Below are positions 1 through 11,541 of a stretch of 64,000 nt of DNA, in pieces (the first letter of the stretch is position 1; every line of letters starts with the position of its first letter). Under the pieces are notes generated by a model. The model was not told the DNA's origin. It did not search any database and worked only from the letters and a program-made list of their open reading frames with translations. The position numbers and the translations under genes were made by a program. The stretch is taken from contig NC_065571.1 in NCBI RefSeq assembly GCF_937616625.2, positions 3,598,501 through 3,662,500 of the forward strand. Direction: 5' to 3'. The DNA comes from Mercurialis annua (taxonomy: Eukaryota > Streptophyta > Magnoliopsida > Malpighiales > Euphorbiaceae).

Positions 1-665
1 AAAAAATTATTTTAGAAATTTTTGAATCAAACAGATCGGCAACTGAATTTATAAAAGGCCAATTCCCATTACCGATCAAAACTCAAGGTGCCTTGTCCTC
101 CATGGATCTTCTGCACAAAACTTTGATTCGGAGCTCTGAATTTTTTTCTTGTGATATCAATTTTTAAATCTTCAAATCACTCAATTTCACTTCTTGTAGC
201 ATTATCTTTTTGTCTAATTAAGGTAATTATTGCTCTCTCCTCTTCAATTTATTGAGTTTTTTAATTTAAATTTAACTTTTGATTCAGCTTGCTAGAGTTT
301 GTTTTTGTTAATTTTGTTCATATTATAATATTATAATGAGTTATTAATAGATACAAAATTTCAAAAATCTCATGTCACTGAAAAGAAAGAGACCACATGG
401 GAAAGCTTATAAAAGAATAACAATTTCACTCCTTTATTGAACATGCGTTTGTTATTATAAAACCAACATCCCACCGATTTTAGCATCAGAGTGAATTCGG
501 GGGCCCAAAACCCAAAGTTCACCCTCTTACCAGTTCTCCCATTTATATTATACATGAGATCCCGTAATCACAAGCCTAACAAATAGATCTGTTCATATTG
601 AATTTGATTGCATCTCCGGATCCACCAGTTATCATGTAGAGAGAATTAGCTAATTACCTAAATTA
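1..665. other. Intergenic, no supported gene
   Basis: AT-rich sequence without a convincing reading frame. Positions 40-220 look slightly like a transcribed leader followed by a possible donor (AAG/GTAATT near 220-230). No coding exon can be joined to it inside the window, so no gene is called. Confidence 0.4.
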
Positions 666-1099
666 GGGAAATATTAGCATTTGGTAACCCTATAATTTTA
701 ACTTGATTTACATACCTCAAGCGTGTCAGCCACTTATTTTTTTACCCTGCCGCTTTATTATTTATACTCCACTTATACCTAACATGTTTTATTCATAGTT
801 TCTTCTTCTTTTTTTTCTTCTTCTCTTCTTCAGCTCATTTAAAGAGAAAAAAACAACAACAAATCAATAATTAAATTTAAAATCTTCAATTCATAACAAT
901 TTAACAAATTAATTTCTCTAATTCTATCATTACTTTTTAAAAATTTATTGTGACTTTCAAATTTAATTTCGATCCGCTTGAATTTTTAATTCGTACGTAA
1001 TCAAATAGTTTCAAATTTCACTTCGAATTCAAATCTAACGATCATAACTTTCTCCAAAAACAAAGAAAACTGTAAATTATTAATTTATTTGTTCTCATT

Positions 1100-1760
1100 A
1101 AAAATCTATTAAAAACGGTTTCAAACAGTTTCAAATACAATTTCAATTGCAGTTTCAAACCGTTTATAAAGGTTTCAAACAGTTTAATACAATTTCTAAA
1201 AAACGCTTTCAAACAGTCTAAAAAAAATAACAGTTTCAAAAAAACAGTTTCAAATCGTTTACAAATGTTTCGATTAGTATAAAACAGTTTCAAACCGTTT
1301 ACAAAGATCTCAAACAGTCTAAAACAGTTTCTAAAAATACTTTCAAATAGTCTAAAAAATAATAGTTTCAAACAATATAAAACAGTTTCAAACCGTTTAC
1401 AAAGGTCTCAAACTGTCTAAAACAGATTCTAAAAAATACTTTCCTATAGTTTATAAAATAACAATTTCAAATAGCATCAAACAGTTTCAAACCGTTTACA
1501 TAAAAAACTAACAGTTTCAAAAAAACAGCTTCAAACCGTTTACAAAGGTTTCAAACAATATAAAACAGTTGCAAACCGTTTCCAAAGATCTCAAGCAGTA
1601 TAAAACAGTTTCTAAAAACACTTAATTTCAAACAGTTTAAAAAATAACATTTTCAAACAGTATAAAACAGTTTCAAACCGTTTACAAAGGTTTCGAACGG
1701 TATAAAACAGTTTCGAGAAAACAGTTTCAAACGATTTCTAAAATTAATTTAAAACATTTG
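1100..1760. repeat. Degenerate AAACNGTTT / GTTTCAAAC repeat array
   Basis: About 650 bases are built from variants of AAAACAGTTTCAAACCGTTTACAAAGG. The sub-units AAACAGTTT, AAACCGTTT and TTTGAAA/TTTCAAA are small palindromes or half-palindromes, so both strands look alike. Spacing is irregular (about 20-60 bases). Open frames across it are repeat artefacts, rich in F, L, K and N. Confidence 0.75.
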
Positions 1761-1864
1761 AAAACCAGGTCAAAATATCATTAATGAAGAACATTACGAT
1801 TTTTTTAAAAAAAGTTGTAAAAAAATTCTAAAAAACGGTGCTACAATAATTTAAAACAACATGG

Positions 1865-2205
1865 AAAAAAAAGTAGAAGAAGACTAAGAAGAAAAAGAGA
1901 AGAAGAACTTTCTCATCTATCACCATCATATTATCTTTTAAACTCTTTTTTTATTCATTTTTTTTTCTTAGAGTTCATTTGTATAATGTGAAAAATAGAA
2001 AAAACAGATTCGAAGAAAACGAAAAAAAAAGTGCAGAGGAAAGAAGAAGAAAAAGAAGGGAGAAAAAGAAGAGAGAGAAAAAAAGGAAAAATGAGAAGGA
2101 AGAAAGAGAAAAAGGAGAGAGAAAAGGAGAGATAAAAAGAAAAAAACGAAAAAAAAAAAGAGAGAGGAAAGAGAAAAAGAAGAGAGAGAAAAAAAAGGAA
2201 AAATG
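1865..2205. repeat. Purine-only low-complexity tract
   Basis: Nearly uninterrupted A/G sequence (GAAAAAGAAGAGAGAG type) for more than 300 bases. Long open frames on both strands here (K/E/R-rich on plus, F/S/L-rich on minus) are composition artefacts. Similar purine or pyrimidine tracts sit next to the terminal regions of the elements at 23.4, 26.1 and 50.5 kb. Confidence 0.8.
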
Positions 2206-2370
2206 AAATATGCATGTGTTTAAAAGAAGGAGAGTAAAAATACAAATAAGTTATTTTACTAATTGAGGTACAACTAAAAATAATAGAAAAATGGAGTGAA
2301 AAAGTAAATTTTTGAAATTGAGGTATTTAGAACAAATAAGTTAAAAAAAGGAGTATTTTGTGCAAATTCC

Positions 2371-3058
2371 TCTATCATGTATTATACTTCCATTTTGTAT
2401 TTTTAATGTCAATTTGATTATTTATTTCAAGAATTGATTATTTATATTATGCAATGATTTTGTTTAATGAGCTGAGACTAGTGATAGATCCAAGAACGTG
2501 CAAGTCAGCTTTATCCCGTTCGTAGGGCTTTCCTATGAAAGAAGATGGATCTTGAGCTTAGGCCCCGAGTCCAATCTGATGACAAAGTTAGCAAAGGGTA
2601 TAATTGGTATGTTCAAAGTGTATTGACAAGTGTGAGATATTATATACCCCTCAAGAGTGGCTTTGGGCTTTATATTTATAGGCCAGCGCGTGGACCTTCT
2701 CTTCCTTCAGCGATACGGTTCCATCATTAACTCCCCTTTTGATACCCATTTTAGTTAGATATTTATATCTATTTCTTTTTCTGAAATGGATTGCTTGCTA
2801 ACTGAGTTTTTGGCCCGATAGTGGATTTGTCCTTTTTTTTGCGTGTGGTCTCTTATAGGCTGTCATGTTTTATTTAATACGCTTAACACCTTTTTGGATT
2901 ACTGCGTTGTTTCATTTCCACTTTCCATTTCAAAAAAAAAATTCTAAAACCCATTGTTGCCTAATTTTTTTGTTATCTTTCACATTCCTTTTGTCTATCT
3001 CTTTATCTTTCTTCTTTATTTCCTTTTTCCTCTCTTTTTTGCTGCTTGTTCATTTCTC
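2371..3058. other. Leader-like sequence upstream of a retrotransposon gag-like remnant
   Basis: There is no host gene here. The stretch lies just upstream of the gag-like frame beginning at 3059 and ends in a pyrimidine-rich run. By position it may be the LTR or leader of the broken gypsy-type element, but no second LTR copy was found to define it. Confidence 0.3.
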
Positions 3059-3088
3059 ATGACTGATGGTTATCAGACTGTCATTGCT

Positions 3089-5678
3089 TGTCACAACCCA
3101 AAATATTGAGCCGCAACCGGCGCTAGGGAACGGGAGTGGTAGCTCCGGAACCCGTAGCAAGCCTAAAATCACAATTTATTTTTTCGCAAATAATATAAAC
3201 AAACAGCGTAACACAACAGAAGCAAATATATAACACATATAAACATTTACACTAACTGTTCTGTTAACCTCGCGGGCTCTAGTTACCGTACCCTGTACGA
3301 ACTGGCCTCGCGGTACTATATACATCAGTTAGTGTCTCAAAACATCACACCGGCATCTGGGGCCGTGGATCATATACAAAACACGTAGCCTATTAAGAAG
3401 CATATAAACAAATACAGCAGTTGATATATACAATCAAAATGAACTGCTGACTAGGCTACTATTCTGTTGACACAGGACCACTACTGCAGCATTAATAGAA
3501 GTCATAAACTAATATACAGATGACTTCTGCACTCCAAAATTGGCCTCTAGCTAAGTCCACAAGCTAAGCACCTGAAAGACATCAAAGGTGAGGGGTCAGT
3601 ATTTGGGGAAATACTGAGTGAGTTTGCATTTACTAACGGTATTATTATAGAAATATAGCATCGCATTTTAAATCAACATTAATACAAAAATACATATGAA
3701 CAAGTACTCGATCCTTTCGAAACTAAAATCTTGAAACATAACGTAACTCACTAATATTCAAATCATACTGATTCCAATAGTCTAACCCGGGAGCGTTCAC
3801 GTTCAACCACGTCAGTTAGAACATATCTCTTAATCCCAAAGTGGCACTAGATACGGGGCTCAGGTTACTCTAACCGAGTTCACTCTCGTGGGGCTCAGGT
3901 TATTTTAACCGAGTTCACTCTCGTATCCAATTCATATTTTTAACTTTCATAATCATATCATCCATGCATATCAGATCGTACCTCATAGTCAGACACGCTA
4001 GACTGACACATTACTGGTGATCACACAGCCTATTGACACCCAATAGGTAGCTAGTTTCGTTGGATCGTATACTAGGTTCTTGTACGTAAAAACTTATTCC
4101 AAACATATAACATATCGGTAATTCAAATATATATAGTGCGATGCATATCAATAACATATAGATAGTAATACCAAAATAGTATCAATTGATAATACACGAA
4201 AGTAAAATGCAACTCACAGTGACCGCAATCCAAGAAATGATATGATCGATCTGATAGTACACTCTTGTCAGTCCGCTTCCACTGACTCCACTACTCGCTG
4301 ACACGTCTGGTAAATCGTTAATAGTTAGACGTGATTTCCGCATTCTTATACGTATAATTCTTTTAAGTTTTAGGATTTAGTTTTGTTTTACACTTATTTA
4401 CGTATTCAATATCTCTAGTCGTATAAACGACTTAGCGAATACAATTTCTCATAATTGAGAATCGCTTAACGTCCTTGACGTTTTCCATTATTATTATTTA
4501 TCTAAAACGTCGAGCTAATCTCGAGATTAATGATTCTCAAAGTCCGAAACCCGTCTTTTCACGTCCAATTACTCTAAACGTCAAACACTTAGGTCAATTA
4601 TAGTTTGTATACGCGTGGGGGCGAGTTGGGGTGCACGGGTGTGCGTTTTGGTGGGTGCACGATCGTGCAACCGAGTACACGTTCGTGCACCTCAGGGGTA
4701 CACGTTCGTGTACTTACTGTACACGTTCGTGTACCATGAGAAGTACACGTTCGTGTACTTCAGTACACGATCGTGTACCTCGCTAGGTGCACGTTCGTGT
4801 ACATCAGTACACGTTCGTGCACCCGTGGTACACGGTCGTGTACCACGTGCACAGCCCCGGAAATCAGATTTTCCGGGGTTCCGCCACAATCCCGACGTGC
4901 TAAACATACCCACGCTCGATACCCATATCTCGGTTTCTTCAAAAACGCCATAATAAACCCAAAAACGTCAAATTCAATCCAAAATCATAATCTCATGAAA
5001 ACAGCCCACAAAACCATCGTTTTCATGCCAAAACCCGACCTCTTACCTTAATTTGATGGCCGGAGGTGATAGAGCTTTCGGTTCTGAAGAAATCGCCGCT
5101 TGAATCACTCGAATCGGATGTCGAACAGAGAAACGGCGGTGAAACGACGGAAATCGATCGGTAATCTCTCAATCTCTCTGGACGCTTCCTGATCCTCAAA
5201 TTCATATTTTCATTTCATATATAATCCGGCTAAAGTGCCACTTTGGTCCTTGTTTTTTTTGCTTACTATCATTTATCCTGTAAACTTTTCAATCATACGA
5301 TTTAGTCCATAGCTAAATCGATAAATTCTTTTATTACGACTTATACGTATTATTTATATCCTATAAATAATACAAAGCCCGATATTAACACTTTCCCGCC
5401 AAAATCCAATATTTCAATTTTCGACACAAAGTGGCTAAATTACCACTTTGGTCCCTGCACTTCATTTTAGACTTTTCTTGACATTTTTCCTTTTAATTCC
5501 AATTCTAACTTTAGAATTGAAATATAATCTTAATTTTCTCATAGTTAACTTCTCAAAACCGACCTACTTGAAACTTATTTACTTTATCTTTTCAAAAATT
5601 CTTCTGATATCACCACTCTGGCGAATCAAAACTGGACACGTGGTCCAATTAGCTAATTAAATATTTTGGGGTATTACA
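3089..5678 (+). mobile_element. Solo LTR, 2590 bp, with 5-bp TSD
   Basis: It begins TGTCACAACCC and ends GGGGTATTACA (TG...CA). It is flanked by the exact direct repeat TTGCT at 3084-3088 and 5679-5683. There is no internal retrotransposon coding region or second LTR, so it is a solo LTR left by recombination. Inside are a two-copy ~35-bp direct repeat (about 3856-3933) and a cluster of 16-base palindromes (4656-4843). It interrupts a gag-like frame, so it is younger than that element. Plus orientation is inferred from the TTACA end. The superfamily cannot be assigned from the LTR alone. Confidence 0.9.
4656..4850. repeat. Cluster of nine ~16-bp palindromes (GTACACGWTCGTGTAC)
   Basis: Units start near 4656, 4675, 4698, 4719, 4743, 4763, 4787, 4807 and 4828. 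They vary as GT(A/G)CACG(A/T/G)TCGTG(T/C)AC and are separated by 4-8 unrelated bases. Each unit is an almost perfect palindrome around CGATCG or CGTTCG. The cluster lies in the second half of the solo LTR. Long open frames on both strands here are a by-product of the symmetry. Confidence 0.9.
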
Positions 5679-7088
5679 TTGCTACACTGAAGAAGTATCT
5701 CTGTGTCTTATATGAAGAAGACCTTATCACCTTTCGGAGTTTGTATGGCGCGCTTGATGAGTTTGGCATGTTTGTTCCTGGTGCCGATGTTCTTCCTAAC
5801 GCTGTTCTTCCTCCCCTTCATTCATTTGTTTTTGAAGAGCAAATGTTGGTCGGCCTCCATTTTCCTTTGGACCATTTGGTGCTACGATTTCTTAATCTCT
5901 GGGGTATCACTCTCTCTCAATTGCATCTGAACGCCATTCACCAAATCATTTGTTTAAAGTCTCTCTATTTTCTCCATGGCGAGCAATTGACACTGACCCG
6001 GATGCATTATTGGTTTAACTCTCCTTACGGCTATAAAGATTGATGCCTTTTTACTTTAAGTTTCAGGTCCATCCTGAAGATGTTTAAGGACATCTCGAAT
6101 TTTTCTACAGAAGTGGAAGAATAGATGTTTTCTTATTTCTCATCCCAATGAGTTTTTCGGTCCTTGACGGTGGCGCTCTCATGTTGAGCAGAAGGCCTCC
6201 TTAGATGTTTCTTGGTCCGAGCGAGCTCTCATGAATCAGATAGATTATACTTATTGTGAGAAGCTGATTCAGTACACTACCTTGATTAGTGACTAGATCT
6301 GGTGTTTGGCCACTCCTTCTGCCCCTATGTTGGAGGTTATTGCTCCTTCAACTGGTACATGCTTATTTCTGGTTTACTTTTTGGTGTGTTTAACGATCTC
6401 TATTATCTGTTTTGTTTATGTCTCTTTTCTTTTCTCTGTGTCGGTCAGTCTTTGCCGACTGTTACTTATTTTGCTACGGGGGTTGTGGTTCCTGCCGCAT
6501 CTCAAAAACGTCCTAGCGATGATTCTTTGCCTTTGCCAGCAAAGAAGAAAAGCAACTGTAGGGATATGCCTCATTCTTCTTCGGTATTATCTGCTTCCGC
6601 TGGTGGGACATCCTCGTCCGCTTCTGCCAAAGTTTCCGAGGATGCTCCTTCCCCCTTGGCTCATCCAGTTTTTTCAGCAGCGATGACTATTTCTGTGGCT
6701 CTAGTTTCCCGTCCTCTTCATGGAGATGCACAAGTTTCTTCCGCCTCCTCTCTTAAGGCTGCTGGTAATATTGTTGTCAACATCCCTAGCATTTTTGTTC
6801 AAGCTAGTTCTTATTTTATCATGCCCTACGGTAGTCGGCGCAACGACTTAGGTGTTCTTCGTACTTCAGGATTTTATTGGGAGGATGGAACATCCCTCGC
6901 ACTATTCTCGCCTTTCGGACAATGATTTGTATGATTCTATTTGCAATGGTTCCTTCACGGTTGTCGACGGGTTTCGTAATGACCAAGACCTATACATTGC
7001 CCAAGAGTGCGAGCTAGTGGCAGAGAGGGTTGATCTCCGTTTTGAACACCCCCAATGGCAGATAAATGTAGCTTGTACCTTCTTTTGA

Positions 7089-7722
7089 CTGGAATTTTTC
7101 CTAGTTAATTTGTTTTCACAAATTTTTGTTGATCATTCTTATTGTTGGCAACATATTTTGATATGGTAGATATAATTTTCCTGGGTTTGCTTCATCTCTT
7201 GTGTTTTTCTTTCTTCACTTAATCATATGTTGATGTTGTTGTTGTTTCTGTTTTGTTTCTCAATTCTGTTGCTCTATGAGAATTATTTCTCAATTATTTT
7301 TGGCTGTTTTCCTAGCAAGACATGTTTCTCGAATTATTTGGTCATTGCCTTATGAAACATGTTTCTCAAATAATTTTTATATTCTTTTTGTCGCTTATAT
7401 CTTGGTGCTTTCTATTTGGAGGTCGGAACTTCATTTCTTCTTCTTTTATTTATGATTGTAAGTTCATTCATAATACATTTTTAGATTCTCTACATTCCAG
7501 AAGATGAGTACTTCCTCCACTTCTCTTGTTTCTAATTGGTATGCTCTTCTTCTCATTGCTTTCTTTATGCGCTATGATCCTTCCCAATTACTATCTAGCT
7601 TGCTTAATCCCGTGTTTCCTTTTCTAATCTTCGCATCTCGTAGGACCAGGTCTCCCACCTGAAACTCGCGGGATCACACCCTCTTATTGTGGTAGCTGCT
7701 TGGCTTCGGTAAGCCTCTACCC
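7089..7722. other. Retrotransposon-derived spacer, no gene
   Basis: Pyrimidine-rich sequence between the gag-like remnant (plus strand) and the integrase remnant (minus strand). No reading frame with recognisable content was seen. Confidence 0.4.
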
Positions 7723-8125
7723 TTACGCCCGCCTAATTCCTTCTTCTACGAGCTGATTTACGGACAAGAATTTTCTCTCTTTGTTTGTTTCTTTGTTGTA
7801 GTGTTTTATTCTCACTGTTGGCATCCCTATCTCTACTGATATAACAACTTCCATTCCGTATATCAGCTTGAAGGGAGTTTCACCCGTCCCCTTCTTTGGT
7901 GTTGTCATGTACGCCCATATGACATTGTGTAGCTCTTTTGCCCCTATTTTCTTTGAACAACTCCTGCTTTTGAATGGTGTCACTGGCCTGGCAAAGAACT
8001 CTGTAATTTCCTTTTACTTCATCCAACCATTTCTTCAGTCCTTTGCATATTGTTCGGTTCGTGACCTCCACCATTCTATTTGTTTGTGGGTGTGCCACTA
8101 AGGTGAATTTTAGGTCGATTTTCAA
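7723..8125 (-). pseudogene. Ty3/gypsy integrase C-terminal remnant
   Basis: On the minus strand, from 8125 toward 7723, two overlapping frames give the end of a plant gypsy integrase core. AHPQTN...VEVTNRTI and GLKKWLDE come first, then (frame-shifted) WAYMTTPKKGTGETPFKLIYG and VVISVEIG. This order is typical of the integrase region that follows reverse transcriptase in plant Ty3/gypsy polyproteins. A frameshift near 7880-7985 and the lack of upstream domains show it is a dead fragment. It runs opposite to the nearby gag-like remnant, so the two are either from different insertions or rearranged. Confidence 0.8.
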
Positions 8126-8704
8126 GTTCTCGCATAAGTCTCTAAATGAGGCGCATTCGAGCTATTTACCATTTTATGTTACCAGCATTTTTGGTATTGC
8201 CGAACCGACATTGCCACTTATCTCTAGAAAAACTTTGAAATTGGGAGTGCAATATTTATTTAAAACATTAAATTATTAAAGGTCTTATAAAACAGTAAAA
8301 TGGAAGAATTCGCATGTGTCGTTGGTGAAGAAAGCGGGCGCGCTGGTTATCATAAAGTCCCATCCTTTTGTGTTTGAGTTATACAAACCTTATTTATAAC
8401 AACTTTCAGGAAGAAGACTTGATTTAACCACTTGATATTTGGTTGATATATTGGTGTATTAATCGTATAAAAAATACATTTTTAAAAAAAGCTTAATCGA
8501 GCAAAAATATTCCACTTCTTTTAATTTTTTCGTTTATAGTCTCACCTTTCAAATTTTTTAATTTTATCCTATATTTTAATTTTGTATTTCAATTTTAGCC
8601 TTTTAAAATCTTTATTTTTAGCATATATTTCAAGTTTGTGGCGGTTAATGGTCTCACGTGTTTTAGATGAGAAAAAAATGTATATTTGACTACAATTGAA
8701 ATAT
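8126..8704. other. Intergenic, no supported gene
   Basis: AT-rich spacer between the integrase remnant and the next TIR element. No coding or repeat structure was recognised. Confidence 0.4.
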
Positions 8705-9392
8705 GAACGAAGGATTAAAAAACTCCTCAAACTTGGCACAAAGTATCAAATACATCCAATGTCATGAAAATGGGTTAAAATGGTCCAACAGTTGCAAAAA
8801 TGGATTAAAAAAATCCAAAGAGAGTGGATAAACCACCCCCTAAACTATATCAAAACCGGATCAAATAACCCCTCCATTTACCGAAAACCACTCCATTCCG
8901 ACCATTAACCACCACAAACTCACTGAAAACCATCATACCCTACCAAAAAGTGTCGATAACTTTTTTTTTAATTTTTTTATTTCGGTGCTCCTCTTGCGGA
9001 AGATACTGGTTGATGAGCAGATCTACTTCTCGCCGGAGGATCAGGTGCTCCTCCCTGAGGATCTGCCGGAAGAGGAGGAGTTACTCCTCCTCCGAAAATT
9101 TAAAAAAAAAATAAAAAAAATTAAAATTAAAAAAAATTATTTTCTTTAAAAAATCTTTTTTTTAACTTTAGATATTAATTTTTAAATTTTAAAAAATATA
9201 AGGACTATTTTGGACTTTTTATCAAGAGAGTGTGCTTCACACACAGTGTGAGAGTGGGCGAGAGCGCGTGGGGTGGGTGGGGGTGTCTGACCTGGTTTGC
9301 ATAGGTGTGGACGTTTTTGATCCGGCTTCATAACATTGGGCCTATTTGATACTTCGTACCAAGTTCAGAGAGTTTTTTTGTATCCTTTGTTC
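8705..9392. mobile_element. Non-autonomous MULE-type element (family with GAACAAAGGAT ends)
   Basis: The left end (GAACGAAGGATTAAA, then CTCAAACTTGGCACAAAGTA) mirrors the right end (reverse complement GAACAAAGGATACAAA, then AACTTGGTACGAAGTATC). Flanks ATTGAAATAT (8695-8704) and ATTGATATAT (9393-9402) form a 10-bp duplication with one mismatch. The terminal inverted repeats are about 100 bp or longer. The interior (about 8975-9090) contains GGAGGA/TCCTCC-rich sequence with inverted symmetry. No coding region. It is the same family as the nested copy at 11542-12519. Confidence 0.85.
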
Positions 9393-9402
9393 ATTGATAT
9401 AT

Positions 9403-10649
9403 GTTTAACGTTTTTAAAAAATTGAGTCAAAAACGAAAAAGAAAAAAAAAGGGTTTTCCAAGCAGGTAAACTAGAATTAACAATTATCAAATGAATCATT
9501 CAATAATCTGATCTGAAATATCATAAAGAATAACAGAATTCAATGTTAGTAGATTTTCACAAAGTTCAAAAAACGCCCATAATCATTTATAATTAATGCA
9601 ATACTACTCAACAGTTGCATTTAGAACTCTTTTAAAGTAATCTGCTCAACCTTAGTTGACAATTAATCTTCTAAAAGCTTCCCAACCTGACAATTAACCT
9701 TCAATCATTTTTAGAAAGAAGTTTAAACTTCTATTCATACACTCGAAAAACGGGTACCAACTAGTTTAAGTCTTCTTTTGCCTTAGGTTTACCCTTAACC
9801 TGAACATCTGTTGTAGGAAGAAACCTAATCGGATTTGCCATACTTTTCAGATACTCCCTCATGTGTTCTAGAAATTTCATTAATATAGTCTCGTCCTGAA
9901 CAACATAGAATATAGATTAAGAAATCAAAAACATGTTTATAACTAAAATAAATATTTTTAGCTAACAATTCTATCTCTGTGGCTATGAATGTTATTACAC
10001 ATTCAGTTGCAACTAAGGCTTTTTTTTCTTTTCTTTTTTTCTTCAAAAACAATAAAATAAAAAAGAGAAAAAAATATTCCAAATTGGAAGTGGTTTAATT
10101 ATAATAGAGAAAAAATAAAAAAATTATTTTTAATTAAAGATATTAATTTGATTTTGAAAGATAAAAAATTAGAAATGTTTAAATAAAAAAATTTGGAAAG
10201 TTAAGTTGGAGAATTGAAAAAGAATTTAGGTTAAAAAATTCTGTATCCACAATGTTAAATTTTATACATTAAAGAGAATTAGAAAAATTTAGGGATTGAT
10301 TTGATAATTTTATAAAACAAGAACCAATTTTAACTTAAAAAGCGTCTTCTTCTTCCTTAAAAGTAGCTATGGCTAAAAATTGTAACCTGCAAAACAAATC
10401 TATAGAAAAAGACGATGGGGCGGCTATGGTAAAAAAAAAAAATCCTCCAAAGACTTACACCTGACAAGTGGGGCGTCCGCCGCAGCTCGCCCCATCGTTC
10501 CTCCGCCATTCAAACCATGTCTTGTGGTCTACACCAGATATCCAATTATTTTTAAATGAAAGAAAAGAAAGTATAAATCTATTAAGTGTAAGAATATAGG
10601 AGAAAGTTGCGTTCATAACTAACAGTCATTAACATTTACAAGATCATCA
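9403..10649. other. Intergenic, no supported gene
   Basis: AT-rich, with only low-complexity frames (for example 9825-10082 on the minus strand, rich in K and F). Nothing recognisable was seen. Confidence 0.4.
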
Positions 10650-11541
10650 GAATATCTGAACAGTAGTTATACCCACTCCCTGATGAGTTTTCTGCACTCC
10701 TTTGGACCTCGCAATTAATTAATTTTGTATATTCTTTCTTAATTGATTTTATATACAATTTGATTCCAATTTTGACCATGTACTGTATCTTTTTTATTAT
10801 TTTCTCTCATATATAATTTCGTGCACTCCTTTTACGTGGACACAATACTAAATAGTTGCATTCAATATGTTATTACTTTACTGTTATTTAATTATTCAAA
10901 TAAAAAATAATTTTAAAATTTCTATCAAATTTGAATGTGTGAAATTTGAAAATTGAAAAATCGGTTTGTCTAATTATACAAATGATATATATTTAACAAT
11001 TTAAACATAAATAAATGATACAAAATAATTTAAACATAAATAAATTACTTTAAGAGATTTTTCTATTATTCATTCAATTTACTATAAAGTAATAACATTA
11101 ACAAAAAAAATTAAAAAATATCGATCATACCAAACTTGAGTAGAATTTTCTAGCTCTGTAACTTGTTTTTTGTTTGAGGTAGTTTTAACTTGATAGATAT
11201 TTTCCATCATCTTAAATTTTTGAAGTGAAGAATAGTAAATTTTATTCTTTGGGAAAAGAAAATGGGTACTGTTTTAAATTTTTGACAAAGAAAATGGGTA
11301 CTGTTCTAAATTTTTGACAATTGAACCTCCATTTATACTAGTATTTAATTAACAAATTGATTAGGAGAATAAATTGAAATTATTTAGAAATATATTTAAT
11401 GCAACTATTTAATATTGTGTCCACGTAAAAAGAGTACATGAAATTATATAGAAGAAGAAACAATTAAAGAGATCAAGTAGGGTCAAATTAAATCAAATTG
11501 TATACAAAACCAATTAGGAATAGAATATACAAAATTAATTT

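Larger units (their letters stand above)
666..2370. mobile_element. Probable degenerate TIR element with internal GTTTCAAAC repeats
   Basis: The left end (GGGAAATATTAGCATTTGG, then a TTTTAACTT...ATACCTCAA block) resembles the reverse complement of the right end near 2280-2370 (AGGAATTTGCACAAAATACTCC, then a TTTTAACTT...AATACCTCAA block). The interior has a degenerate repeat array (about 1100-1760) and a purine-only tract (about 1865-2205). This layout matches the fold-back elements at 23 kb and 49.5 kb. I could not find a matching target duplication, so the ends are approximate and the MULE assignment is by analogy. Confidence 0.45.
3059..7088 (+). pseudogene. Broken gypsy-type retrotransposon gag-like gene, split by a solo LTR
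   Basis: An ATG at 3059 opens a short frame that stops at the solo LTR (3089-5678). After the 5-bp duplication the same frame resumes at 5684 and runs to 6043. The segment around 5745-5950 (VPGADVLPNA, then FPLDHLVLRFLNLWGITLSQL) resembles the plant 'putative gypsy-type transposon' domain (Pfam Transposase_28), recognised from memory. Further pieces appear downstream in shifted frames: about 6110-6300, a Ser/Ala/Pro-rich stretch with PAKKKSNC at about 6480-6690, and DNDLYDSICNGSF-like sequence at 6852-7088. Stops and frame changes separate them, so this is an old non-functional copy. Confidence 0.65.

Noticed and set aside
1042..2245. Open reading frames of 75-109 codons on both strands
   Set aside because: They arise from the AAACNGTTT repeat and a purine-only tract. 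The composition is not protein-like.
4615..5051. Overlapping frames of 60-112 codons on both strands in the solo LTR
   Set aside because: The palindromic GTACACGTTCGTGTAC units lack stops in several frames and give repetitive C/T/R/V peptides. There is no family resemblance.
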